Part shown: piece by piece, positions 47,493 through 58,575 of the stretch
Layout of the letters: each line of letters begins with the position of its first letter
Position numbering within the stretch: position 1 is the stretch's first letter
Source of the DNA: Sabethes cyaneus
Taxonomy: Eukaryota > Arthropoda > Insecta > Diptera > Culicidae
Direction of reading: 5' to 3'
Length of the DNA: 64,000 nt
NCBI RefSeq assembly: GCF_943734655.1
Contig: NC_071355.1
Location: 29,610,964 to 29,674,963 of the forward strand
Notes under the pieces: generated by a model
The model's input: only the letters and a program-made list of their open reading frames with translations
Told to the model about the DNA's origin: nothing
The model's database searches: none
Position numbers and translations under genes: made by a program

Positions 47493-48741
47493 TTAAAGCA
47501 CAGTAGCGTAACTTTGCTGTAAAAATGTTTCATTGTCGCGTCGCGGTTCAATTTATTTTTGAACAACTTGATATTCAAAAGCCACCAAATTATTCAAAGG
47601 CCTCAAATAACGAATTTAAGAAACAAGATCAGGGACCAGAAATGTTACTTACGATAGTAAATTGTTATTCAACAATGAAGTAATGAAGCTTCAGTTTTAA
47701 CAGTAGCAGCGCCACTTCGTTTCAAAACTGGCTTTAATCAGCGTCATTGAAAGGATTTTCATTTCATCATGACGACCGGTTTTAAAGTTTGATTTGCATT
47801 TCTCTATCAAATATTCAGAAAAAGGTCAGCCTAGACTTTGAATGCAATTGAATTGATTTTGAGTAATCTGTTTAATCTACTCAACATCGACAATTCGTGG
47901 CTGACTGTCAATCGTCGTCATTTGACACAGTCAGTAGCTTCAGCTGAAGCTTGCTTGAAACGTTCTGTTCAACAAATGAAACAAGTCGCTTCATGTATGA
48001 AGCGAAGGTAAGGGAAAGTTAGCATCATTTATTTGTTGCGACAATGCCGGTCTCTGATCAGAATACGGGGATCTTTGCGCTTTTTGAGCATTCTTGCCAT
48101 CAAAGGATCTACCAGGAAAGAATTTGGAATATTTTTCAAGTCTTTCGAGTGATACATTGATTAAACAAGGAGATGAAATCTGCATCCCACTATCTTCGAA
48201 TAGTGGGATTGGTACCAGAGAAGAGAAGGTATTTGTGAACGATGATGAAGAGAATGACGTTATGCAAGAGTTCCGGTTTGGGGATGGAGTAAAAATTGTT
48301 GAGAGGCTGTAGGAAACCGGGGCATTAATTAAGTTGGAAGCTACAATACAAGATATTTTGTAAATAATTAAAGGCGAGTATCCCTGCTATAAATTTGAAG
48401 AAATGAAAGGAAAATGCCTGATGTGCTTAGAGCCGTTCGCCAGACATCGATGAAAGCAGAAGGTTTTTGAATTGTTGGAAGTATTGGCAATTAAATTCGT
48501 TCTAGGAAGGGAATTAAATCACTAAAAGTATTATATCTGCTTAAATTCTACTGTGCTAAGCATCAATACTGAAGCTAAAGTTTCAAAATGAAAAGATTTA
48601 CTGAAAAACAACGACATTTCTATTGATTTCGAATATTTTGCCAATACCGGTATTTTACCGGTATTACCGGTATTTTCTCCGGTTTTCACCAAAAGCGCCC
48701 AATACCGACAGCCCTAGTCAGGCCTCTATTACTATTTTTTT

Positions 48742-49393
48742 GAAACGATGGTTCTACAATTGATGAAGGGACGGTATGGGAAAGAAATGAAAATTTTTTG
48801 GTGAAGGAGGGGGAAGAGCGGAAAGGAAGGGGGGGGGTATTGGTAGCTATGCTTGACAAGTAGTCATTTTGACTCCTACCTTTTGACAATGACTACTTGT
48901 CAAGCATAGCTACTGTTGGAATACTCCAACCAGTACTAAGCGTCGACTCGCTGTAAGCCAACGGTGAGTTACTGCTAACCCAAGCGCATCAGTTCGCGCG
49001 CAATTGCTGTCGACAATTAAGCCTTTATTTCCTCTGCCAACAATACTGACATTGTGACTAAAGGTTATAAAACCACTCTGAACAGCAGCAGCAAAGTGAG
49101 TTGAAAGTCAGTAGGCATTCAGATGCCGTATAGTCAGCAGGCATGTAGATGCCAGAACGTGCACGTCGCTCTGTATTAAATTGTACATAGTTGTATATAG
49201 TCGCAGTGTTTTAAATATGTGAAATTAAAGTAGACAAAGTTAATTCGTGTTATCCGTGAAAAGAAGAACTTGTCCCGGCAAGGAAAGCTACCCTCCTCGG
49301 CAGTTACTCCTCCACTCCGCTCCTTCCACTGGCTACGACAGCTACCAATACCCCCCCCCCCCTTCATCAATTGTAGAACCATCGTTTCAAAAA
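48742..49393. mobile_element. Foldback element split by a solo LTR
   Basis: Outer arms GATGGTTCTACAATTGATGA (left) and TCATCAATTGTAGAACCATC (right) plus inner arms GGTATTGGTAGCTATGCTTG / GTAGCTACCAATACC become one continuous inverted repeat once the LTR at 48914-49340 is removed. A small inner hairpin (CTTGACAAGTAGTCATT / AATGACTACTTGTCAAG, 48853-48905) forms its tip. Confidence 0.8.
48914..49340 (+). mobile_element. Solo LTR of an LTR retrotransposon
   Basis: 427 bp starting TGTTGGAATA and ending TACGACA (TG...CA), flanked by the 5-bp target-site duplication GCTAC (48909-48913, 49341-49345). It includes a TATA-like GGTTATAAAACC near 49064. No internal retroviral-type sequence remains, so the element has recombined out. 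Copia or BEL/Pao type by TG...CA ends and 5-bp duplication; not resolved further. Confidence 0.87.
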
Positions 49394-49465
49394 AATATTA
49401 ATATATGTATGACCTCATTCCAAGGTCAAGACTAAAATCTTGAGATTAGTCAGGCCTCTATGCCC

Positions 49466-49604
49466 GGACACTAACGATTTCTCAAAAACAAGGAATGATA
49501 ACATTATTTGGAAAGAACAGGACAATAGTACCATTAAAGTACTATTGTTCCATTCTTTCCAAATATTTTTATCATTATTTGTTTCTGAGAAATTGCCAGT
49601 GTCC
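49466..49604. repeat. 139-bp hairpin
   Basis: Arms of about 66 bp (left GGACACTAACGATTTCTCAA..., right ...GAGAAATTGCCAGTGTCC) meet at GTACCATTAAAGTAC. The arms pair with several mismatches. Could be a tiny MITE or an RNA hairpin. Confidence 0.8.
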
Positions 49605-50084
49605 AGCCATGCAGGATTTCACCCTATATTGAGCAATTCCAGCTCAACTAGCCAAACGATTTGGCTCGACTATTTTTGAATGGAATGAAATTTTCCTAAC
49701 ATGTTGGATACTAAGCACGAACTCATTTTCCACTAAACTTGATTTTTTTCGTCAAGTGTAACTTTTCAAAAGGGCGTATTTAGAGATGAGATTACTTTTT
49801 TTTAAAAAACATCATATCTTGAAAACTACTTATTTGATCAAATTGCCGTCAAAGGGAAAGTTGTAGGAAATTAAGTGTATCTCTAGAAAAAAAATTACAC
49901 TGAAAGAAAAAGCTTTTCAAAACCAAGATAAAAATTATAAAATGTCAATTATCTCAAAACCATCCCCTCCGATTTGCATACTTTTTTTTAAAGGTAGCTT
50001 AAATAATGCCCCAAAATCTGGTAAAGAGCTATCGGTGGACACAATTTCGAATTGTTTTAAATCTTTGAAATTTGTCAAGTTTTT

Positions 50085-50598
50085 CAAAAATACAGCTTTT
50101 TACTAGCCATAATGGCGCACGTGTTCGTAATATTTGAACAGCACTTTTGACATTTCCCTAATACATCGCACGTTTTCTTTTCGTACATTCCTTTGTTTTT
50201 TTCCGTGAACGCACGGAAAGAAAACATGCGATATATTAACACAGAGAACAGACTACCAGGTAATTGACAAAAAGTGTGTAAAAGGTTTTTATGTAATCTA
50301 CAAGTAATCCTTCAATAGAGCACCCCTCGAGCAGTAAGTGACAAACTAAATCTTGATGCCGCTGCCATCGCTGCTATGCAACTCCAGCACAAAGAAATAT
50401 TGATAAAGGTACATGGATATTTTTTGATGCGTTTGGTAAAACTATTTCTGGAGGGCGCTACCGACAGATTTTACACACAAAAAATCGATTACTTCCTTCG
50501 AGCCTGTAAATCTGTTCTCTGTGGTATTAAGGAAATGTCAAAAATGCTGTTCAAATATTACGAACACGTCCGCCATTATGACTCGTAAAAAGCTGGAT
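50085..50598. mobile_element. Foldback element
   Basis: 50085-50155 (CTTTTTACTAGCCATAATGG...) is the reverse complement of 50530-50598 (...CCGCCATTATGACTCGTAAA). Inside, CACAGAGAACAGA near 50240 mirrors TCTGTTCTCTGTG near 50510. No coding content recognised. Confidence 0.7.
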
Positions 50599-50756
50599 AT
50601 CCAAATTCTGCAGTATTTGTTAAAACTCAAACAAAATCAAATTCTACGCATCATATTGAACAAATTATGTCATATGAACGTTTTTCTTAGGCCCAGCCGT
50701 TCTCAAGTTATTGCAAATTTAAAATCTAAAAAGAAAAACCCATGATAGGGCCAATA

Positions 50757-51786
50757 GGGGCAAAATGGGCACCTTAACTTGACGGCTGATTTAAGCATCG
50801 AAAATGACTGAATTTTTAAAGTTTTTCATGCAAAACATGAATTTAGAATCGATTATTAAAGGCATACTGTTTACAAGTTATAAAATAACTGTATAATCAT
50901 GAAAATTGTAAGTTAAAATCATACTTCAAAAACTACAAATTAGTCAGTGTGTGGAGCATAATGAGTACCCTCATAAATACTTGCCTGGGAGGTGTATACA
51001 AGTACAACAAGCATATACACGCCTATCACACATTATTGACCGCTACCCGGTTGAAGCCTTGCAATCGAGCCGCAGAGGTTGCCTCTGGAGCACGCAAAGA
51101 AAGTTCCGGATGATGCTTTCGAAAGCCACGCAGCCAATCCCACCCAGATAGCTGTATTTTGGTGTTGCAGACATGGGCTTTTCCATTTTTCTCCGCAAGC
51201 ATTGATACCGTAGCATCGAACCACCATTTCCAAAATATGGTTCACTAGAACTTGTTCTTCAACAGGAGTGAAAACGGTCTTAAAAGAACCGATTTGAAAC
51301 ACCTCCGGCCCCGATATTGCCGCTTAGTATCTCTTCACATACCGAGCTAGCGTCTGCCGTGGAATCCCTTGGTACTGGGCTGCTTCTTTCGTGGATATTG
51401 TTCCGTCTCGCCTTACAGTGGTCAAGACCGCTTGCAAGATCGTTTTTGAGCAATTCTGTCTTCCGGATTTCCTTTTACATGTACGCACCATCACTATAAA
51501 TAAACACTAACGAGATGAACTAGAAAATTGACAAGCCTACTGAGATGAATTGGAGATTAGTATATTCGAGAACGAGAACACTATCGTTTCACCCCACATA
51601 GAAGTGCTCATCTCGCTCCTAGTCAATTAGTTAAAGTAAAAACGGGTTCTTACACTAATTACAGTATAAAATCGGATCTACAACGAAGGTAAAACTTTAG
51701 GTACAATGTATACATCAGGTTGCAGTGTGCACATAATCGATTAAAATGTTTAAAGCCCATTTCGCCCCGTGTACTCATTATGCCCC
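50757..51786 (-). mobile_element. pogo-like DNA transposon remnant with split helix-turn-helix transposase
   Basis: 1030 bp with imperfect inverted termini GGGGCAAAATGGGCAC / GGGGCATAATGAGTAC and TA on both sides (50755-50756, 51787-51788). On the minus strand from an ATG near 51489 it reads MVRTCKRKSGRQNCSKTI then VRRDGTISTKEAAQYQGIPR and TLARYVKRY followed by a stop. This is a psq-type helix-turn-helix with the Lys-Arg-Lys start common to pogo transposases. The next frame gives FKTVFTPVEEQVLVNHILEM, and a third frame gives DWLRGFRKHHPELSLRAPEA with TSAARLQGFNRVAV, the CENP-B/Jerky DNA-binding part. The DDE domain is absent. So it is a 5'-only, frameshifted copy. Confidence 0.87.
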
Positions 51787-51975
51787 TAATTCCCATAAAT
51801 ATCATAAAATGTCACTTATCTCAAAACCTTCCCCTCCGATTTGCCTAATTTTTTTTAAAGATAGCTTAAAATGTGCTCTAAAATCTGATGAAGGGCTATC
51901 GATCAGAAAAAAAGTTAGACAAAAGAGAATGAAGATGTACTTATGGTTAAGCAATTGCGTTATCACAGCGACGGA

Positions 51976-52290
51976 CAGTGGGACCATTCTGGGAAAAGGC
52001 TGTCAAAAGTCTTTTCTCGCTTTTCCTGTTGTTTTTGAACTTAGGTGTCTTCGGAGATGTTCTTAAAAAAGTATTCTACATCTGTTGACATTTTCATACA
52101 ATTAGATATTAAGGGGATAACATATTTGAAAAAATTAACTTTTTATAGCAACTAGATAACATATTCAAGTGTTCGGCAAACTTGTAGAACTTTGAATTTC
52201 ATTAAACTGTGCCGAAGATCTTAAGTATCTGCATCATATGGTTTGCGAGATAATATTGACTTTCTGTCGTGACCCTCTTAAAATCATCCC
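51976..52290 (+). repeat. CAGTGGGA-terminal repeat, copy 1
   Basis: Begins CAGTGGGACCATTCTGG and runs past TTAAGGGGATAACA and GTGCCGAAGATCTTAAGTAT. It recurs in reverse complement at 56440-56745. Confidence 0.85.
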
Positions 52291-52305
52291 CCATAAAAAT
52301 ATGTA

Positions 52306-53657
52306 GGGGAGACCAGGTAGACTTGATCCCTTGGGACACTTGATCCATTCATTGTTTCTCAGTAAATACAATGTTGTTTTTATGTAGAAAAAAAACAAAG
52401 TTGTACATTTCATTCAACTAACAAAATTGCAAAACAAAAATGTAATAAATTTTTACATTGCAAGGAAAATATAATATAATAAGATTTGCAACGGAATAAT
52501 TCTCTATACTTCTTTTTTTAGTGAAGTCCAACTTTTTGGCTACGGAAAACTGCCTTGAAATTTTTGAATTACTTTTCAAACAAAAAATTAGCTAAACATG
52601 TTTATTCATTGATGCTGTATACATTTTACAATAAAACTTGTGAATATTTTACAAAATTAATTTTCAGTAAAACTGTCTACGACAGGTACACTTGATCCAC
52701 ATAATTTCAGTGACACTTGATCCTTTTGTTAGGTAGTGAAGAGCTTGGAGGCCGTTATGTCGTAAATAATAAAATGAACAATTTTCCATGTCGTAAACAT
52801 TCGTTATGTAAAAATTACGAATAGTCTGGAAATCCGGTCAGAACGACCGCAAAAATGTTCAATTTGATTGTAATGACACTTAAGCGATATGTGAGAAAGC
52901 GAAAAAATGCTTCTGAAAAGATCATTTACCAACCGGACTACGGAGGAGCAACCTGTGCATTTTCCGAGGATGAAGAAAGACTGCTCGGACAAAGAATTCA
53001 TCTGAACAAAACAGCTCATCTTCTTTGCAGAATTCTATTAATCAGGTACCAAAATCAATGATTCCGAACAATACAATTATCAAAACACCTGTAAATATAA
53101 AACTATTACCAAAGGCCTCACCACGTAAAAACATGCGAAGAGTATGAAAATGAGGAGATACACATCCTTACAGATGCACCAACGATATAGAAGCTGGAGG
53201 CTGCTCTGATTATTAAACAGGAAAAACCCAACGAAAAAGTTCTCGTCTCAAATTATAAAAGATGTCCAAAGCTATACTTTTACAGATCGATTTCTAAATA
53301 CTTTTTATACTTTTGAATTAAACTGTTATACACTAAATAATGATACTATATGAACTAGGCCTATTTTAATAAAACTTCCAAATGAAAGTTGAGCTTTAAA
53401 AATATATATTTGCAAATGGATCAATTGTGCCTAAACAGGGGATCAAGTCTCCCGCATATTTTGAATATGTACAATTTTCTGTACTTTCCAAAATATCTCA
53501 TATCTTTTGTTTAGCGCTACGTATCACTAACTGATAAATTGTAGGTAGTAAGCTGTATTGTAAACTGCCGAAAAATTGAAAACTCAGGTTTTTTTCTAGT
53601 AGACTTTTGAGAAATATACAAAAAACAAAATGGGGATCAAGTCTCCCTTGTTTCCCC
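52306..53657 (+). mobile_element. pogo-like (Tc1/mariner) element remnant
   Basis: 1352 bp with inverted termini GGGGAGACCAGGTAGACTTG / GGGGAAACAAGGGAGACTTG and TA on both sides (52304-52305, 53658-53659). A 68-codon + frame (52855-53061) reads MTLKRYVRKRKNAS, then PDYGGATCAFSEDEERLLG, reminiscent of the N-terminal DNA-binding region of pogo/Jerky-type transposases. No DDE motif seen. The words ACTTGATCC and GGATCAAGT recur inside, so subterminal repeats are present. Confidence 0.75.
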
Positions 53658-53662
53658 TATGT

Positions 53663-53785
53663 CAGCGGTTCCCAAATGGGGGTTCGCGAACCCCCAGGGG
53701 TACGCCAAAACTTTAGTTTGCTTCAGAATAGTATAGGGAAATCCGTCAGGGGGTACGCGAACCGAAAAAAGGTTGGGAACCGCTG
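53663..53785. mobile_element. 123-bp hAT MITE
   Basis: Termini CAGCGGTTCCCAA / TTGGGAACCGCTG, flanked by the perfect 8-bp duplication CCCTATGT (53655-53662, 53786-53793). The CAGNGGTTCCCAA terminus is the classic Charlie/hobo-type hAT end. It inserted across the right end of the pogo-like element, so its target duplication uses that element's last bases. Confidence 0.95.
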
Positions 53786-53793
53786 CCCTATGT

Positions 53794-54151
53794 AATTCAT
53801 AATCGAAATAACCAAAATGCCCGAGCACAGTTATACTATATTCTATGGCGGTTTGAGCGATGCTAACTTTAGCTGCCAGTAAGTGCCTATTTACGGAAAA
53901 AAATACTTGTAAAACCCGAATTAATCCACCTAGCGGTGTGACCTAGCCTTTCTACTACCACAATAATTATTTCTTAATTTCTCAGGAACATTTATAATAA
54001 ACTTAACTATATTTTCTGTTCCTTATTCCTCAAAATCCTTATTTACACAAATATTTGTAAGTATCATTTGATTTACTTTATCAACACCTTGTTTAGTTAA
54101 ATAAATCACGTAAATATTACGTGATTTATTGAATTGATTTATAGAAATTAA
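53794..54151. other. Unassigned sequence with a short palindrome
   Basis: AT-rich. It contains the perfect palindrome AATAAATCACGTAAATA / TTACGTGATTTATT at about 54101-54130. Nothing else recognised. Confidence 0.5.
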
Positions 54152-54600
54152 CCTTCTAACGGGTTTACAGACGGCCTTAACTTTTGGGCGTAGGAGCCAC
54201 ATACGAAGCTTGTTTTGAATTTACAATTGTGTGTGAAGTGTGTTCATAATAGATTTCTTGATTTTAATACCATGCTTTCAAGAGTTAGCATCTTTCAAAA
54301 ACAAGAATTCAGAAAAATTACAAAAAACATTATTGCGCAAATAATTCCTTTGCACTTTTGAAGGAAAAGGATATCTAGAACAAAATGATTGGCCTTAAAA
54401 TTTTATTACGAGTTTACTTGACTTCAATTTTGAAATTTATCTGAATTTGAAAAAATAACCAAGAGCATTAGATATGAAAAATGAAAAAGAGAAACTGAAC
54501 TTTTTCTTAGTTGGCGCTCCTTCAGATAATTATTTTTGCATGGCTCTCAAAACCTGAGCTTCTTCTAAGCTCAATTTCTAAGCTCTAGTATCAATTGATT
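54152..54600 (+). mobile_element. piggyBac-like MITE, copy 2, truncated
   Basis: Begins CCTTCTAACGGGTTTACAGA after TTAA (54148-54151) and follows 46975-47492 through ACAGACGGCCTT, CCACATACGAA, TTTCAAAAACAAGAATTC and ATCTAGAACAAAA. The right terminus is missing where family X begins near 54600. Confidence 0.8.
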
Positions 54601-54760
54601 CAGTGTCTATTTTCGAAGCCTGCAAGTTGTAGGCGAAATACGTATCTGTCGCGAATAAATATTAATAGTGGAATTTAATCGGAAAAAGGTTTAATCGGAA
54701 TCGGAAATTAATTGTTTAATTTCATGTTTTGTATTCTACTAAGACACTCCAAATATTTCA
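54600..54760 (+). repeat. Dispersed repeat family X, copy
   Basis: AGTGTCTATTTTCGAAGCCT, GTAGGCGAAATACGTATCTG and TATTCTACTAAGACACTCCA match the family seen at 45860-46000 and 11721. Confidence 0.8.
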
Positions 54761-54834
54761 GACAATTGGCACAATGTTTCTCACTTTTCTTATGTTTCAA
54801 TGAAATTTCAAAATTGCAAATCGTAATCACATAC

Positions 54835-54930
54835 TCATACATAAATTGATATATACACTCATGCACAAACATACATACATACATAGACGCATACATGCAT
54901 ACACACACTCATACATCATACATACATTGA
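54835..54930. repeat. (CATA)n-rich microsatellite
   Basis: Imperfect CATA/CACA tetranucleotide run (ACATACATACATACATAGAC). Confidence 0.8.
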
Positions 54931-55204
54931 ATACAATCGACATTTGATTGATATATTTTGATTTTACACCTTTCAACGGTTTAATATAAGGTGCTTAAGT
55001 GTTAAAGTTTGAATAACTTTTGAATGAATCGTCCGATTTTTAATAACTTGCTTTCGTTTGCTAGATCTCAACAGTAATTTTCAAATAATAATAAATTGTA
55101 GGATATACCTCATTGAATCAATAATTATATGTTACAAAAATATGTTTTGAATACTTTTTTCCACATTTCTTTATGTAACTTTCAAACCACATGCCTAATC
55201 ATCA

Positions 55205-56275
<1,071 letters not shown>

Positions 56276-56439
56276 AAATGGTAAAATTTATGCTTCAAAT
56301 TGATTTTTAAAGCAAATAAAGCAAAATGCGATATTTACATCTTCTAGAAAGTTACGTATTTTGATAGTATCAAAAAGTTTGTAGAACATGTCAAACCTGT
56401 TAGATGCGGTTTTGTGCACAAAAAGTTTAACAAATTGAC

Positions 56440-56745
56440 CCCCTTAGGGTCATGACAGAAAGTCAATTTTATCTCGCAAACCATTTGATGCAGATACTTA
56501 GTATCTTCGGCAAAGTTTAATAAAATTCAAAGTTCTACAACTTTGCCGAACATATGAATATGCTATCTAGTTCCTATAAAAAGTTAATTTTTTCAAAAAT
56601 GTTATCCCCTTAATATCTAATTGTATGAAAATGTCAACAGATGCAGAATACTTTTCTAAAGAACTTCTCCGAAAACACCTAAGCTCAAAAACATCAGGGA
56701 AAGCGAGAAAAGACTTTTGACCGCCTTTCCAGAATGGTCCCACTG
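56440..56745 (-). repeat. CAGTGGGA-terminal repeat, copy 2 (inverted)
   Basis: Reverse complement of 51976-52290, ending CCAGAATGGTCCCACTG. Shared words include TGTTATCCCCTTAATATCTA and GTATCTTCGGCA. Confidence 0.85.
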
Positions 56746-56779
56746 TGCGACGGAAGACAACCTTTTAGGAATGCCATTT

Positions 56780-57060
56780 ATTTACTTTGATGCTACAACT
56801 ATCATTGCAGGTAAGATTTCGAAGGTATCGATATCTACCGAATCCAGCAGAACATTTGACGTAGCAAACTCAGCGCCTTCAACAGATTCATTCGGGTTAA
56901 AAGACAGAAGCGAAATGCATGGCAAGGAAAACGCACACTTTTGCTTCACTCCTTGATATTCTGCCGTTATAGGTCGCATTGGGCGGGATTGACTGAGTTT
57001 TACTTTTAGCATTTATCAAATCCCAAAAGGATTTTGGATCCCGACGCAAACAACACTGTT
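56780..57060 (-). pseudogene. LINE fragment (endonuclease-reverse transcriptase linker)
   Basis: Minus strand at 56953-57045 reads RRDPKSFWDLINAKSKTQSI then PPNATYNGRIS, the DPK-FW-x-x-N-x-K motif typical of the region before reverse transcriptase in Jockey/R1/CR1 LINEs. No catalytic motif present. Confidence 0.7.
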
Positions 57061-57209
57061 CCTTAAGAACATGCGATTTATTGAGTGTCCTTTTTGTTTT
57101 CTTCTATGGCTGTCACTCGCACGGTGAAAGCTGTTCCCAGCTAGCACCAACTCGTATATCAATGTACGAAAACTATCGTAAATATCTCCTAAAAAACTCG
57201 AAATCGTAA

Positions 57210-57480
57210 CTAAAGCTGGATAAAGTCGGATCAAGTTAATTTTCTGTCGTATATAATGATTATGACTGACATACACACGATTTTCAGCACAAAATCGTAG
57301 ATTAGTACGGAGCGACTCGCGCTTAATCGGATATTGTCGTATGTAAATACTTATATAGTCGTAACGCTCAAAATTATTCGTAATCACGTATATCGCCTCC
57401 AAAATAGTACGGATATGCCAATTTTGCGCATGAAATACGATTAATTTAGCATGTATATCTGTATGTAATGCTGATTTTTA
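57210..57480 (+). repeat. Dispersed repeat family Y, copy 2
   Basis: Opposite-orientation counterpart of 18715-18975 (shared landmarks CGCGCTTAATCG, AAAATTATTCGTAAT, TTTTGCGCATGAAATACGAT). Confidence 0.65.
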
Positions 57481-57499
57481 CCTTTTCTATACATATGAA

Positions 57500-58229
57500 A
57501 ATGCTTGGTGGGTTATTTATCGATGTCGATTTATTGGTCCTCAAACAACGCTGCCAATAGTTGCGATCTTGTTTCACTTTACGGAGATCATAAGTACTCC
57601 AGGGGGGCTAAAATGGTTTTCTTTTCACTGGACCCAGCCACTGGTGGATGACGTTGCAGAAATTTGAACAACCACGCAGTCGTAGGCTCAAAAGCAAAAA
57701 TTAAATCCAGAGAACGACTAAGCTTGTTCAGCTGTAGATTTATTTGATTCATGTTCAAGAAGTTCATGCTGTACTCGTAGGAGATACATGTGACGAATTA
57801 TCAAGACGAATTCCTTTTTGGCGGGGCTAAATGTATTTAATCGCCACACACGAGGACAAAGCCACCTAGAGAACTGCTGTCGCAGAGTTCACAGACGTTA
57901 CTTATGTGTTCTTCTATTAAATCAACTAACCGGCTTTTGTCGGACGGAATGTAGATATTATACCTCAGTAAACCGACCGTATAGGCCGTTGATTATTATC
58001 GACATTGGACAAATCCTAAATTTACTGTAGTAAATATGGTACTTGAATTAAGCGCTTTCAATAGGGTCTATTTGGAACTATCTTTCATCTGAATTTGCCT
58101 ACAAATTTCTTCAATAGCCCCACGCTGGATGATTTGTCCCATCTACAAAAAGTGTGATCGGTTCGACTGCTGGTGTTGTGGCATAACGCTGGTAAACGCC
58201 GTCTACAAGGCCTACTCTCCCAGATTTTG
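57500..58229. other. Unassigned sequence
   Basis: No clear frame or repeat. The right part may be upstream LINE sequence in + orientation belonging to the next feature. Confidence 0.4.
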
Positions 58230-58575
58230 TTATGCCGGCTGTCACCGATAGCACAGGGTTTCGTAGGAAATTACAAGGTGGGTATCATGGGGACTCGCGC
58301 AACTACACACCAGATTTTTGGAATCCAACAGATCTTGCAGAAATGTTGGAAGTACCAGCTGCCCACACATCACACCTTTTATTGATTTCAAAGCAGCTTA
58401 CGATACAGTTGATCGAGACCAGCTATGCCGGATAATGCATTATGCGACCATCGTTTTTCGGATAATCTGAAGCGACGCACCAGAGCTACGTTGGATCGAG
58501 TGATGTGTTTCGTGAGCGTCTCGGGGATGTAATCGAGTGCCTTCGTGACGCGGCGAGGATTGAGACAAGGTGACG
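58230..58575 (+). pseudogene. RTE-like LINE fragment, sense orientation
   Basis: The + strand reads TTHQIFGIQQILQKCWKYQL then PTHHTF, FKAAYDTVDRDQL (catalytic motif A), and ATLDRVMCFVSVSG with TRRGLRQGDG. These are the same motifs, in the same order, as the minus-strand LINE copies at 5.2-6.3 kb and 58.6-59.3 kb. Cut off right after the GLRQGDG motif. Confidence 0.8.

Larger units (their letters stand above)
46010..48716. mobile_element. hAT-like element carrying two nested MITEs
   Basis: 2707 bp with termini TAGGGCTGTC and GACAGCCCTA, followed inwards by ACCGGTA-rich subterminal repeats at both ends. It is flanked by a perfect 8-bp target-site duplication GTCAGGCC (46002-46009 and 48717-48724). 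Eight-base duplication suggests hAT. After removing the two nested insertions (46287-46957 and 46975-47492) about 1.5 kb of own sequence is left. A 72-codon frame at 48094-48312 (GTREEKVFVNDDEENDVMQE) may be a transposase remnant, but I do not see hAT catalytic motifs. Confidence 0.88.
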
